Assembly (NCBI GenBank): GCA_951799445.1 | Contig: CATOGU010000091.1 | Coordinates: 1-64,000, forward strand | Reading direction: 5' to 3' | Length of the DNA stretch: 64,000 nucleotides | DNA from: Pseudisothecium myosuroides | Lineage: Eukaryota; Streptophyta; Bryopsida; Hypnales; Lembophyllaceae | Shown here: positions 1 through 13,714 of the stretch, one piece after another | Numbering within the stretch: position 1 is the first letter of the stretch | How the letters are laid out: each line of letters begins with the position of its first letter | Translations under genes and position numbers: made by a program | The notes under the pieces: model-generated | What the model was told of the DNA's origin: nothing | What the model saw: the letters and a program-made list of their open reading frames with translations, nothing else | The model's database searches: none

Positions 1-846
1 TTTTATGATTACAATGCACCAAAATTGATAAACTTACCAAAATGTTGGCTTTTTATTCAAATTAAAATAAATTTTTAGAAGCTCAAAAAAGGCCTTGGTC
101 ATTTTGGAATAAAAGAATATTATTATAAACCCAAGCTGACTACCCAAGTAACCTGCTGGAGTAGGCAACATCCTACAGCTTCGCCATCTAGTGGCGTATC
201 TGGTGTGCTTGTAATAGATTGATATTTGTAGAGTTTTGGATCAATAAGAGCATCTGCTCTAGCCTTCCAGATATCTGCTCCCCTCTGGAATTTGGATGAA
301 AAGCAATCAATTCTAGCATTTGTCAGGCTCCGGCCTTCTCTTTCCCCTCTCAGAGCATCTCCACTCTTGCCTTGAAAATTTGGCAAAAATTAGTTCTTCA
401 CAAAATCATAATGTGTCTTTGAAATGCATCAGCCAATAAGAATCAAACATTTGGAGGACACATTCATGTAAATGGAGGGAAGCTTTAAAGGCACTCAACT
501 AGAAAAGGAATAGGAACAAGGACGGGAATGGCTGTTTTCACCTTAACTACTGTTGGACAAATGGAAAATCAAGGGATAGAAACAAATATTAATAATGTCG
601 CATTAGTAATGATGTTGTTTGCCTGCCCACCTAAGGTGCAGCTTGCTCCACCCTAGCCTCCAATCCCTGAGGGGTGGAAAGGGGGTGCCGGGGCGAAGTC
701 ATACAATGGGAGACCAACCGACACCGGCATTGCCTCAAAGCTTGCTTCACTCTGATTTGTTAAGTCTAGCTTAGCCTGCAGTGAGGAGCGCATGAGGGGT
801 TGCAATAAAGTTCTTGATTTCATTTGGAGCAAGAGTAACTACTCTG
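1..846. other. intergenic, possible coding relic and GC-richer island
   Basis: No recognised gene. On the minus strand 123-386 there is an 87-codon open frame (N-terminal MPNFQGKSGD) of higher GC than its surroundings. I do not recognise it and it could be a shadow or an old relic. 600-800 is a GC-rich patch with no clear reading frame. Confidence 0.4.
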
Positions 847-1740
847 AATAGTGAAATTGGGTTGCCTTGACAATTAGGTTGCTTTACCCCATAGAAGTTA
901 CCTCATGAATAATGCTTGTCCAAATGGAGGCACATGCCAATCTCTAATTCCAAACCAGAAATCAGTGCATCAACCCATGTCATACACATAATTCTTACAT
1001 TAGAGGAAATATGAGCCTCTGGAAGACCATTTCAAGGCTGTTCCCAATGCTGGGAACTAGCGTTCACAAAACTAGCTAAAATTTGCTTTATTGCTACTTA
1101 AAATTTTCAGTAGCTAAAAGTATATTAGAGAAAATTCTCAAAAAATTATATTTTAGTAAAGACTGCAACAACCAATAGAATTTGATAGCCAATTTGTTAC
1201 TTCCTCTACATTGGAATTACCATCTATTTAGTCAATTTTGAATTATAGTATTCCCAATCATCCTTTACAACTTACAAAATCCTTTTTTTTCTATTTTTTT
1301 TAATGCCCCTTACTCTCAAGGTAGCCAAAGTTGATGTTTGTTTGTCTAGAAGGTAGCATGCTGAACCAAATTCCCTAAACTAGGCAGCATAATGCACTAA
1401 ATTCCATACACTAGTTTTGGGATCATTGCTAGGAACTAGCCCCTACCGTCAGAAAAAAAAATTATTAAAAAATAAAACAAAAATAAAGTTATTAAAATAT
1501 TAAAAGAATATTAAAAAAATTCAAAAAAAAAATCTGACGTGGCAGTCGCTTGGCCACGTTAGACTGGTCATTTGGTAGCATCTCAACATTCCTAGAGAGT
1601 TCCCACAGTCTGGGAATTTGTAGTCTCTTAGAAGCCCAAATCTCCTCTAATGCTTAACTACATTCTTCTAAAGTAACTATACACGTTCATATAGTGTAGA
1701 ATGTTGGGGAATTAGTATGGGGCCCCCTAATTTCACTATT
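847..1740. mobile_element. TIR element, AATAGTGAAATT family, copy 1
   Basis: The left end reads AATAGTGAAATTGGGTTGCC and the right end, read on the other strand, AATAGTGAAATTAGGGGGCC, giving an imperfect inverted repeat of about 20 bp around an 894-bp non-coding body. A shorter relative with the same termini lies at 59971-60209. The body holds A-rich sequence near 1445-1530 and a small inverted repeat (TGACGTGGC...GCCACGTTA) near 1532-1561. No transposase frame is present, so it is non-autonomous. Superfamily is not assigned because no convincing target duplication was seen. Confidence 0.5.
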
Positions 1741-2821
1741 TAGTGTACAGTAAAGAAGTTATTTGGTGTCATCGTTGTCGTGGTATGTGGGCATGCTACC
1801 GACCCCATGGTCAGCGGTCAGTACTAACTTAGAATCAATAACTAAGAAGCGCTCTTCATCACTGGGAGCTCTATAACTTTTGCCCCTCTGGGCTAGACAA
1901 TCTATGGGGGCTAAATTTTTAATTTCAGCCCTGACTAAAGCAATCTCACTATTCCTAGATTCATGCACAAACACCTGACACCTTCCTGTTTAAGGGATGA
2001 TGAAAAGGACATGCTCACAATGAAAAGTGAACTATTTATGCGATGTGTGTTTTAATAGATTGTAGTACTATACTGACAAGTCCTGAAGCTAACCATGGCA
2101 TATTTGCCTGAATAGAAAGTGGGTTAATTAATCCTGAAATTTGTAGGGGATAATTTATATTTATAATCTAAATTTCTACATTAAAACACACATTTGAAAA
2201 TTTTGATATTTTGTATATGTAGTATTATATCTCTAAACTTTAATCTTGTTATCTTGTAATTAGAAAGAACTAATTGAATTCCTACGTGAACTTGAAACAA
2301 ATTTGAAAGTATTTTGAGCATACTTTGAAATAACCTAATATAAAAATCATTCTTGTATTATTTTCTTCAATTATATATAGTAACTTAGCCTTTCATATCT
2401 TTTCAGATTTGAAGCCATCTAAATAAAAGAAGAAGCAAAAGGCGACTTCATAAAGTAGTCAATTCTGTTTATAATTACAATGTTGAATAAATATTTTGAA
2501 TACTTTGATCCCATGCATTGTACTAATGACAATTTGTCAATAACACTAAAGTGGAACTCTAATATAATATCTAAATTTTCTTATTGCAATAGAAAAAATA
2601 GAATTTAAAAGTGGTTAAAACATCAAATTGAAGAAATTAAAATTAAAAAATATGATTGGAGTCTCTATGGAATTTTTTGGTATTTTAGACATTAAAATTT
2701 TTAAATTTCTTGATGTTGTCAATCTTCGATCCATAAAGGATCACAAGTGCAAATTTTGAACAACAGATGAATGGAAATACATCCAAAGCTTACAAAAATG
2801 AGTTTTTTCATTCACATTTTT
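1741..2821. other. AT-rich intergenic
   Basis: No gene supported. The open frame at 1759-1974 (minus, 71 codons) has no recognisable domain. Confidence 0.5.
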
Positions 2822-3754
2822 TTAACCCTTAAAGGACCAACCTGCATTTTTTGGCTATATAGAAATTTTGGGTAGGTATATGTGACTAGAGATTTGCATA
2901 TTTTTGGATGAAATTTTAATAGAAGGTAGAAACTAGGAATATCTATCATGTGCACTAAATTTCATGACATTTGAAAATACAAGTCAAAAGTTATGGCCTA
3001 GTACGTTATTTTTTTGGATAAATGGGCAATATGGGCAGATAAATAAAAATCACTCCTTTCAAAAACAAAAATTTGAAATTGATTTGTCAAACTTGTACAT
3101 CTGTGGAAAGCTTTGAATCATTCCATTTTCATCAATGAAATGAAAGTTAGGAGGAAACTTAGTTTGTGGGCAGTTATATAGTCTCTATTCTAAAATAAAC
3201 TTTGAAGGCATTTATTTAACTCAATTTTTAATATTTTGGAAATAAAATAAAATCATATGATGTAGATTGTTTATTAAAACATTAAAACCATTGGGATTAG
3301 CATTTTTCAATTTCACAACTAAATTATTAAGAAATTAGTATATTGAATCATTCTCTATTTTCTTCTACTTACTATATTTTTCGTATATGTTGTACAATTC
3401 CAAATGATCTAACATTTTTCAAGCATGTAGACAACTTGTCTAGAAAATTGAATACAAAGAAAGACCACCATTTTTGACATTTTTTCATAGAAAAGTGAGC
3501 ATTTGAAGTGCAGCTGCCCATTTTTTTGCAAGGCCAAAAAAATGATTTTAGTGCATTTCAACGCTTTATATCTTGCAAATGAATCCGTACAATGGAAATT
3601 TCTGAAATTTTTACTGCATGTTCTCAAATCAATTTACTACAAGATCCTACGGTTACATGTGTAAAAAAAAATTCTAAAATTTGATATTGATACTGAAAAT
3701 GGCAATTTTGAAGCATTTTTGGTGAAAACATAGTCATAGAACTTTAGGGGTTAA
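2822..3754. mobile_element. TTAA-bounded TIR element, copy 1
   Basis: Starts TTAACCCTTAAAGGAC and ends (complement) TTAACCCCTAAAGTTC, with TTAA at both borders (2822-2825 and 3751-3754). The 933-bp body has no transposase. Its first 200 bp are closely related to 18123-18310 and, in inverted orientation, to the right part of 49955-50872, so it is a dispersed family. TTAA plus a C-run recalls piggyBac-type termini; that assignment is inference. Confidence 0.65.
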
Positions 3755-6700
3755 AGAAACATGTATTAGTCCTTTAACATTTGTATACTATAGATTGTGA
3801 AGACATTGCTTTGCTAATATTCTACCATTCAATAGGTATTGGTAGATTTGGTCTCAATAAGTAAACTCTTCAATTAAAAAAAAGATGCTCCCAAAAACAA
3901 CTTGAATAGAAAAGTGAAATAAAAGTCTTCAAAAATTACTATGATTAGAACTTAACATGTTGAACTTCAAGATTTTTTTTATAAATATCATAAATATTCA
4001 GTCTACAATTGATTTGAAAAGGGATTTTCAATTTTTGACTTCACATGTTATTGATAAATATTGGTTTAGGATATTTATTGATCTAATCATATGGATTTGA
4101 TCTATAAATCATATTCTACAACTTTTGATTGAGAGTCATCATTCAAATATTGTTCTAAGTTGCATTTTATAATAGATCTTCACAATTTTTTTTAATTTGG
4201 ACTACATTAGATTAGTCCTTGAGGGATTAAATGTGCATAGAGCCTTATCAAGCTATATTTGATCTCCTTTGATTCAAATGTTGATTTTGGTCTAGTTCCA
4301 CATATCAAATCTCAAATGGTCATAATTTGTAAGATATACTTACTTAGGGGCTATCTTCTACTTTCTAGTCCTCTTTTTTTCGAAATACTCAAGAATTGTT
4401 GAAATTTTGCCTACTACAACTCTTTAATTCCTCAAGGCTTGGCAACCTCTTGATGATGGAGGTTTTGGCTAAATTGTTACACTTTGATATTCTTTTGCAC
4501 ATTCCTATGTTTGAAATTTTTAATTTCAACCAAACAAAAGTAGAAACTATTATATCTAGCATGCATAGAATTAATTAGAAAGTATTGGCTTCTACATTTT
4601 TAGATTATAGCGACTTTGGATGATCAACTTACTGGCAAAAAATGTAGCTTGGAGGGAAGAAAAATGATAAAAAGATGCATAAGGCAATCCCCCCACCCAA
4701 AAAAAATTGGGAATCCAAGGCAAATGTATGATTTTGGATTTTAGCAAATGAGAAATTAAAACCTCTCTCAAATTTGTACGTATTTTCAAACGTAAGAATT
4801 GAAAACCCTAAATTCATTGAATTGGATCCTATAAAATTTTAAATCATTTATATATGCATCAATTTTTAAAATGCAATGATTGATATTATTAGCATATTTT
4901 TTGGAACATCTTCAAGAGATTTAGAGTCATAATATTTATTTTGTATTCTAGATCAGACTAGATTAAACCTTGAGTTTTTAAAATTGCTAAAAATACAACT
5001 TTCAAAATGTTTTTTTTCATTTGTGCAAACCAAAACTAGAAATGTCGAATGATTCAAAATGGTTTTTTCCATCCCCTCTATTCCTTTCCTTGTAAAAAAA
5101 TTAGCTTTGCAAGACCATATTTTCTAAAAAAATGAAAACACTTTTTACATTGAAATTTTGAAAATAAAAAAAATGCAACACCAAGTATGTCAACTTGTTA
5201 CTCTACAAAACCCTAGTTTACAAACTATTGAGATTTTTTCAACCTAATAAGAAACATTTTATCTTCTTAGTCCTTCAAGAGTTTAAGTTCAAAACCTTCA
5301 AATTCTTATAGTCATTGTAAAGGAATGTCATGTAAAAGACATAATTATTTATAATGTTTTCTTCCATTATGTGAACTAACTTAACCTTTCATATCTTTTC
5401 CATTAATTTCAAAGCTTCTTTTTGGAAAAAGAAGCAAAACACTTTTTGAAGTGGAACTTCATATTTATAAATATGATTTGAATAAATAGTTATAATATTT
5501 ATTACTAGCTACTCTGCATGGTAGTGAAACTTTGTCAGTGATAGTTTAGGAATAAGCAGTATTCTATACAAATTTTTAAATTTTTTGCATTACATTATAT
5601 AAAATTAGCATTTAAAAGTAGTTAGTACATGAAATCAATGAATTTAAAATAGAGGCATAATTGGAGCATCTTCAAAAGACCTATGTATTTTGGAGATCCA
5701 AATTCTAAATTTCTCGATGTTGTTAATCTTTAAATATTTACAAGGCCTCAAAGGATTATATTTAGTGCATTATGAGTGAAACATTGATTTTCACAAAGTT
5801 CCAAATGTCAAAGTTCAAATGGTCAAAACTACACTAATGATGATATTTAGTGTCTTGTACACTAAATACAAAGGCATACACTAAAAGCCAATTACCCTAT
5901 GAAAGTAAGTAACATTAAATGTCAATTCAAACACTGAATGTGAACTACGGTGATTTGAGAGACATGCCAAGCAATTCCAGGGAAGGAGAAGGCGGCGCAT
6001 TCAAGTCTAACACTAATTGTGGACAAGTTTAGATTTAGTGTTGTGGCTAGTAGGGGGGTAAAAACACTAAATGTCACTAAACACTAAATATCATCTTTAG
6101 TGTAGTAGAGTGTGAAAAAATTTCGGCTACATTGTAGTCATTCTTTATAATATTTAAGATTGTTAGAACTTCATCTTTTATTAATAGCACTATAAAGCTC
6201 CAAACCATAACATTCTAATAGAAATTGTACCAAATGTTATTCAATCAATTTTCTTTTATTGTTTTGGACTTTGAGATATATCTAGACATTTTTAACATTG
6301 AAGTCTAAACATCTAGTTTACATATGATTATTGTAACAAGCACGTGCTTCAACTAAAAATAATATAAACAAGTATTCAATTAGAATCATATTCTTTGTCT
6401 CTTTGTTAGTTGTTACCAAAATTGAGATCATATAATTTGTAAATTGTTTTCAGTGATGTAACATACTTACTATAAGTATGTTATGATTCAATATTTTACA
6501 TACACTATTAGGAAGAATATATGCCCATATAGTTAAAAAATAATTTTCATAATCAAATGTATGATTCAAAAGAATTATAGAAAACTTTTTTGAAGATGAA
6601 TTCAATGTATCCAAGACTATTTGAAATATTTCTAGTACTATATATAATTTTTAGGGTTTAGGCTAAACATTTCACACAAATCATTTTTATTACAATAATG

Positions 6701-7860
6701 TGCAGATAGTGACATTTGAGCTAATGATAATGTGATACAAGGTTTGATTTATAATGATCTATTATTAACAATCTAACTTACACCCATCTAAGAACTTTAC
6801 TCTGAATTAAAAGCTGCTAACTCATTTCTAAATATTTAAGGATTTGACATAGCTGTTGATTAGGTTTGGTGGGGAAAAAATTCTTCCATGTAAGAAAACA
6901 AGTTTTAGAAGGATTTGAAAATTTTCACATTTTTTTCCTTAAAAAAAAAATTACCATGAATTTTTTTCCCACCAAAAGTTTGGATTAGATGCCAATTTCA
7001 TTTCTCTTGCTAGAAAAAGTATAACAGCTGTTAATATCACTGTTATCATAGTTACTAGAAAACATTCAAGAAGTTTATCATTAGTCATCACTGACCTTAG
7101 CAGTTTTATAAACCTAATAAATTTTGAGATGTGTTTGCTTTAATCAACAAGATAACTTTCATATTAGATGCAAAACAATGTTTTTGTCCCTATATCATGA
7201 CTATTGAGCTTGACTCAAATTTTTTGTCACCACCACAAACAACATACACTTGAAACATGTAAGCCTAATTCGTGACTAATTTCTCAATTACAAATTTTAT
7301 TTTTTATTTTTTGAAACAATTGAAACAGAATTTCATTACAAAAAGAAGAAAACTTAACCACTAGCAACAAGTAGCTTGGCCTCATTTATGGATTTCTAGT
7401 TACCAAATTGGTAAGCTTATTCATGTAAAGTGTAGATATTTATAGCTTCAAAAATCAAAATCCATCCTTTGCAATGAAATCCCATTTCATTTGTGTCAAC
7501 AAAAAATTTAATCTAATTGTAAACTTTGTCATTAATTAGACTGTAAGCACAGTCAACTTACCTTTCTTTTCTAATGATATTGCTTTTGGGAAAATATATT
7601 TTGAATGCACTTTGGGATACGTGTTCAAAATTTATTACTCACATAAAATTAGAACCACAAACTACATATTAACTTTGTACTCAACTACAATCTTATATAA
7701 TTCTCAGAACTAGATTGGTATGTAAGTTAGATCATCAAAATTTAAAGAATGTAGAATAAAAATGCAATCTAGTGTACAACGCTCTCAAAAAAGTAAGGTA
7801 ACCTGAATTTTGACTTGAAGGAATATCTTTCAAAATTCTTTTAAAACTTAACTTTTGAAA
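3755..7860. other. AT-rich intergenic, no gene seen
   Basis: About 4 kb of AT-rich sequence with no credible exon on either strand. Short open frames at 4396-4578 (plus), 4592-4817 (minus) and similar are of chance length for this composition. 5828-6105 contains several repeats of a CACTAAATGTCA/ACACTAAAT-like string, suggesting an old small repeat. Confidence 0.5.
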
Positions 7861-7879
7861 CCTATGTATTATCTTGTAA

Positions 7880-8163
7880 CCTTGGCTTGCCAACCCCTGG
7901 GGCCATCTCGCCCTCGCCAAGTGTCCCCTCCAGCAACTCTGCCTGTCTTTCTTGACAGTGATGCTTCGCCATCTCCAAAGAGCTTCAAGGCCAACAACTT
8001 TCTGTGTTCGTTGTCCTTGTTTTGTTTTGTTTTAAAAATTTGCTTGTAGTTGAAAATCCAAAAAATTTGCCACCAAGGCTTTTGCCTTTGGCTTGATGTA
8101 CAGTTTTCTCCTTTCAATAGAAATTGTTTGTGTGTTTAAAAAATAAATAAAAAAATAATAAAA
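7880..8163 (+). mobile_element. retrotransposon 3' end (LINE or SINE type), plus strand
   Basis: A GC-richer block ends in an A-rich tail (about 8131-8163). Near the tail is AAGGCTTTTGCCTT, able to fold as a small hairpin, as found near the 3' ends of many plant LINEs. The same 3' segment occurs in opposite orientation at 12541-12711, also ending in an A/T-rich simple tail. I infer a 5'-truncated LINE or a SINE. No reverse transcriptase frame is present. Confidence 0.5.
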
Positions 8164-8308
8164 CTAACTTATTAAATTTATTTTTTGATGTACGTCAGGA
8201 TTAACAAACCAAATTTCAATTACTCTAAACCAACATTCCATTTAATAAAAACATCAATATGCACATTTTGCTTTTAGGAAAACCATCCATTACCTCATAA
8301 AAACTTTA

Positions 8309-8517
8309 CACTACAAAGAATTTAATGTTAAGGTGTCACTAATTAAAAATTTGTAGATTATAATTAAGATTTGGAAAATCAATTACACCATCATGGTCAA
8401 AGGTAAAAAAATAGTCATATTACAAGGATTGTTTAGTAAACCATAATTATAATTTAGAAATATCTATTTCTAAAAAATTTGAGAAGGCAACTCCTTGATA
8501 TTGAATTCTTTGTAGTG
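8309..8517. mobile_element. CACTA-type MITE
   Basis: A 209-bp element with termini CACTACAAAGAATTTAAT and (complement) CACTACAAAGAATTCAAT, an inverted repeat of about 18 bp with one mismatch. CACTA termini are diagnostic of the CMC/EnSpm superfamily. There is no coding capacity. A 3-bp target duplication is not evident from the flanks (TTA left, GGT right). Confidence 0.65.
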
Positions 8518-11500
8518 GGTTTAGTTTTCCTTGGTAATTTTTTTTCTCCTTAAAAGTGAAACATGCATCTTGATGCTTTTAAAATATTTTTACAATGAAA
8601 TTAAAAAAATTCATCACCAATATTTTTCAATCAATTCATTTTTGTTTAAAATTTTGGGTTTAGGTTTAGAGTTCAATTCATCATTTCCAAAAAAAATTTA
8701 GATTATATTCAAGAGTGAAATTTTTTTACACTAATGACATTCAAAGTCATTTGAAATTGCAAGCCAACATTCAATTTTTTTTCCCCAACTCCAAATGCTA
8801 AAATATTTCAATATGTACAATTTAATTTGTGAAATTTTTATCACATGCTCTACGACAAGTGAAATATAAGATTGCATCATCAGGTGCAAGTATTTCTATG
8901 CTACACATCATACCCTACACCAACCTATGAAAACATGTTGATATGTATTTACTCTTTTTGTTCATCATTGTTGTATGAATTTTAGAAATCCAATAATACA
9001 ACACAATAAAAAAGACTAAATGAAAAACAAATATAAAAATCTATTAATATGTAATTAATCTTTGTATTGGTGAACAATGTAGTGTGTGAGCACAAAATCC
9101 AAAGTGAGTTTATTATAAAACAATTTATTTCTTGTAAAGTTTTATATCCATAAAATGTCATAAATGATAAAAAATCCTAAACTAACTATGTCAACTTTAT
9201 GTTTGAAATGAATAATTAGGAGTTGCATTCAAGAATTGAAGAAAATTTGAAAGTATAATTTGCACATTTTGACTAAGGTCAATGTAATAGAAACTCTAGT
9301 AACATTTTCCAATGGTTTTTTAGATTTTTTTTTCTTTACATTCTCTTAACATTGTAGTAAAGGACTATTAAAGATAATTGTAGGATTTTCTTATGTAATC
9401 AATAAAAACAAGCTTGGAAGTACTCAAAGTCATTGGAATGATTGCAAATAAAAAATAAATTTAAAGAATACATGTTATAAGGTGGAGGTTGCATTTTGTA
9501 CTTACTATCAAAGAAAAGATGCTATAATACAATTCTAAAGAAAGTGGTTAGTAGAAATATATGAATACTAAGTAGAAAATATAATATTAGTTTTCATTTA
9601 ATAAAAAACAATGTGTATACTAATGTACTAATTTTGATTCAAATCCATAATTTAGTACTTCATCCAAGTTTGTGTTTGTTGAATAAGTAGGAATTCAAGT
9701 GTATATTGAAACAAATTAGAAAGTTTTTTTAACCAACTTTGACATACCCTAATATAAAAGACATTCTAATAATGTTTTTTGGAATTATGTAAGATAACTT
9801 TGAAATTTAATTTCTTTTATGTGCAAAGGAGTGTAAGGGCTTTGTTTCCTGGGGTTTAGATATGTAATGTAAGAGTTAAGTTTTTACAAAAATAAAAACA
9901 TAATTTAATTAAAAATTTTAAATTAAAATAATTCAAAAATTCATAATTTTCACATTGTTGGTCCAAACACTATGAAACAAAGCTTCAAAAATGTTTAAAA
10001 CATTGGCCAATTCCAAATGCCCAACACATTCCAAATTCAAATCCATTGACACTTTTAGCCTCTAAGCATACTAGGAGCCCTATGAAATCCTATTTGGTCT
10101 TCTATGAGTCAAATGTTGATTTTCATCTAGTTCCAAATTTTAAATTTTAAGAGGTCCAAATTCATAAAATGTAAGAGGTTGTCTTCTACTTTCTAATCCT
10201 CTTTCAAAGTATTCAATCATAGTTAAAATTTAGTCTTTCACAAGAGTTTAAAGCTCAAAACCATGAAAATCCACTACAAGAGAAAGGGGTATTTTAAGTG
10301 AGTTTTTAAGTATAGTCCTAGACACATGATTTTAAGTGATGACCTTTAATAAGATTTTCAGCAAAATTTTACTTAAAACACACGTACCCTAATTGTTTCA
10401 AAAGCTAGTATAGTCACTTGCTAACTCTAGTGTGTTCCTAAATCCCAATTTTTTCTTAAATTTCATATTTTTCTCATTTAGTTCATTTTGTAGAAAACCA
10501 AAAGGAAAACAAGTGTTTTTTCAAAGTGTCTATAACATGCATACCTAACTATAGATACATATAAATAATCATAGAAAGTGTCTATGATAAAGACTTCTAA
10601 ACTCATGGACTCATAGATTCTATGCTCACATGCTAGCTTTTCCTAGCTTGATACATGCACTATCTTAATTGCAAGTAAGCAAGTGCATAATAGGATAGAC
10701 TAAAGAGTGTATAAAATTTCCAATACTATTCTCTTTCCAAATGAATGACTTCAACCTAGTTTACAATTGTTGATTTAGTAAGGTGCTTGAATTATGATTT
10801 TTTTTTGAAAATAGCCCAAGAATTTGGATATACCATTCAAGGCTTAACTCCTAATGTTATAGGTACATGAACTCTTGATATAATGTATTTATTTTGGTGT
10901 ATTTGATATGTTCAATGCATGATTTGATTACTCAAGGCTTGAGTTTGTATTAACCCTTAAAAACTCCTCAGAAGTCAAAACAAGTGGAGAACTTCGGGCA
11001 TCTAATACAAATTTAAAAAAAAAAATCTTCTTCATTTTTTTGTTGACATTAGGAAAACAATCAAATTCTTGTGGAACCTAATTTTTATGAAGATCCAATG
11101 GTTGAAAAGAAAGTTATTTTTTTTGGGTTTGTTTTGGGACTCAACTTGGGCAATGTTTTCAATTTGCTTTGAAAACTTGCATACTTCTTCCTAACTTTAG
11201 GCCCTAGTACTCAAATTTGAAGTCCCTAAATCTTCCTTGCAAAGGTATTTTGAGTTATGGGACTCAAGAACCCAACAAAGCCACATTGTCAAAATTGTGG
11301 GTAATCTTGTAAAAATCCATCTTGCTTGCCTTTGCAAAAAGATATTCACACATAAATTGTCTTCCCATAAGTGACCCTAATACCAGTCAAGAACAAGATT
11401 CTATAGTTAGAAATTATAATAAATGAATAAAAATTAATTAATAGACCTTTTATTTAGAGTGTTGTTTTTTGGCATTTTAGTGAGTATTTGCAAACTCTTA

Positions 11501-11983
11501 ACACATGGATTATTAGAGGTTAATAGAAATCTAGATTCAATGACCTATGACACTTCTAATTAGATCATTCTTACATCTCTTGTACATCCCAATGGCTACA
11601 GAATGGTTATGTATTCTACGTACATGGTACCATATTTGAACATCACAAGGTTTAGATATTAGCATCTTAGTATGCAAGATGCTTATATGTTATTTTAATC
11701 ATGGAATCCAATGGCATATGACTTGCCATTTTTTGGTACATAATTTGTACTAGCTTGCCACTTGTCGCTTGTTGCACCTCCATTTAATATTAAAAGAATG
11801 TGCCTATGATCACTTCTACATTGAAGTTTCTCTTTGTATTCTCCTATTCTACAACTACATACTCATAGCACTTTAAATTTTCATTGTGAATATTGGATGA
11901 AATAATTGGATGATATTTCTATGGGATGAAAATATAACAAATTTTCTGACACAAGTTGTGGCAAGGTGCGTGACATTGCATAC
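8518..11983. other. AT-rich intergenic with repeat fragments
   Basis: No gene supported. 9815-9985 resembles the satellite-like units near 25 kb (shared strings GTGCAAAGGAGTG, AAGGGCTTTG and CATAATTTTCACA). 10272 onward carries a lone CACTA-type left terminus, CACTACAAGAGAAAGGGGT, for which no matching right end was found. Confidence 0.45.
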
Positions 11984-12388
11984 TTAATCCCTAAAATAGC
12001 CAAGCTCTTCTTTGAGATTCTAGGAATTTGCTCTAAATTGAACAAAAATTCAACATTTTGATAAGTTCTATCAATTTTTGAATTGTAACCTTCCATATTC
12101 AAACAAGATATCTTAGAGATCACATAGGAAAGAAAACACAACAATATCACTTTTGGATTGAAAAATTATAATGTTTGATCATGAGTGTATCAAAACTTTA
12201 AAAGTGATTTGAAGTCTTTCAATCCTCTGTCAATCATTTTCAAAATTGAATTTTTGATGCTAAAATTAGACTTCAGGAAGATTTTTTCAAAAATACAAAC
12301 TACTACTAATAAAAACTTGGTTAGGTCTTATTTAACTTCAAAGTATTGTAGACACCATAATTTGATACCTTGGGCATTTAAGGGTTAA
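11984..12388. mobile_element. TTAA-bounded TIR element, copy 2 (short)
   Basis: Left border TTAATCCCTAAAATAGCC, right border (complement) TTAACCCTTAAATGCCCAAG, TTAA at both ends (11984-11987 and 12385-12388). The 405-bp body is clearly homologous to 51532-52176 (shared CTCTAAATTGAAC, AACATTTTGATAAGTT, GAGATCACATAGGAAA). It is an internally shortened or older sister of that copy. Confidence 0.65.
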
Positions 12389-12540
12389 TATAATCCTACT
12401 TCTATTTTTAAAAAGATTCATGTTTCTCTTATACCCCCCCCCTTTTTTTTAAAAACACATGAACAATTTTCAATAATACACATGTCTTTTTCAAAAACAC
12501 ATGGAGTAAAAGAGTATAGGAGACAAATATAGAACCCTAT

Positions 12541-12711
12541 ATTATTTTTATTTTTGTTTTTATTTTTATTTTGGGTGAAACACATGGACAATTTCCATTG
12601 AAAAGGGGAAACAATACATCGAACCAAAGGGAAAAGCCTTGGCGGCAAATTTTTTGGATTTTCAACTATGAGCAAATTTAAAAACAAAACAAAACAAGGA
12701 CAAGTGAACAA
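12541..12711 (-). mobile_element. retrotransposon 3' end, second copy
   Basis: Reverse-oriented match to 8011-8163: the complement of 12669-12700 reads through the same TTTTGTTTTGTTTT tract, then the hairpin-like GCCAAGGCTTTTCCCTTTGG. It terminates in a simple tail made of ATTTTT-type units (12541-12573). Only the 3' portion remains. Confidence 0.45.
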
Positions 12712-12837
12712 AGAGGGAACCCTATAGTGCTTTCAAGCCCCCCTAATCGGTTCAAGACTACTACAGCAAGAGAGCAAGACAGTGAATGCTCTCTTTGCTT
12801 CTAAGGTTTTTTTGGGGGGGTGAGGGAGGGATGTAGG

Positions 12838-12896
12838 CAGGCAGAGGGAGGTGATGTAGCAAGCGTAGCTGTGGCTATGTCACCTCCCTCTGCCTG
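12838..12896. repeat. 21-bp-arm inverted repeat (hairpin)
   Basis: Left arm 12838-12858 (CAGGCAGAGGGAGGTGA...) pairs with right arm 12876-12896 (...TCACCTCCCTCTGCCTG) with two mismatches and a 17-bp loop. It lies in a GC-rich block just 5' of the relic region. It could be a remnant of a small TIR element, or a structured RNA if transcribed. Confidence 0.6.
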
Positions 12897-13019
12897 TGTC
12901 AGTGTCAAAGGGAAGTGGAAGTGGAAGCGGAGGAAGCAGTAGCTGCAAGGCTTCAAAACCCTAAACCTACCACAAGCTGCCCAACGGCTTCACAACGATG
13001 CTTCAAAACCTTTAGGGCA

Positions 13020-13140
13020 AGCGCTGCAGTTGTTCCTTTCTCCGTGCTTGGTGACCCGAGAGTTCCAGGTTGAGCAGTGTAGAGAATGGAATAGACACAG
13101 ACGCAAGGGAGCAGAAGGCCGTAATTTGTTTCACTGAAGC
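13020..13140 (+). repeat. mosaic block shared with 40979-41085
   Basis: Shares TGCTTGGTGACC, GAGAGTTCC, ACGCAAGGGAGCA and AGGCCGTAATTTGTTT with 40979-41085 at roughly 80-85% identity by eye. It marks the start of the relic region that reappears, rearranged, near 40-42.6 kb. No coding frame was recognised in it. Confidence 0.6.
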
Positions 13141-13714
13141 GAAGGGTTTAGGGTTTAGGAGACCACAAAGAAAATAGACAAACTCTGTCGTGGTGCAAAC
13201 GAGAGAAGGCTCAATCCCTTGTCTCTTGTTGTCGTGAGTTCTAGTTCGATTTAGATCTAGGGTTAGAAGTGACCGGTTTTAGTCTTTACTTAGGATGCGG
13301 CTAAGGATATCAGAGGATGTTAGGTTTTTGGGAAACAGGGGTCCATGGTTTTGTTGCAGTCCAGACACCATTTCAAGGGGCAAAGAGGATTGCTTAGCCC
13401 GTGGATTTTAGAACTTCTAGTTCTGGTGTCACTCAAGGCCTCAAGGGATCCTTGGATTCTAAAAATCGAACTAACTGCCTGCATCAACAACAGCTATCTT
13501 GCCCAAGGCTCCTGAAAAGGACTATCAGAATCCTACAAAGTGTTTTAGGGTAAGCATTGCATTTAATAATGACACCATACATTCAAGTCTCTATATTTGT
13601 GTAGAGAAAGATTTGAATTTTGTCTCTCCGCTAATTGGCAAGTTTACTCTAGGTATGTTTTGAGAGTATTGTGCTGATACTTCCCTCCCACCGTTCGTCG
13701 GTGAAATGGAATTC

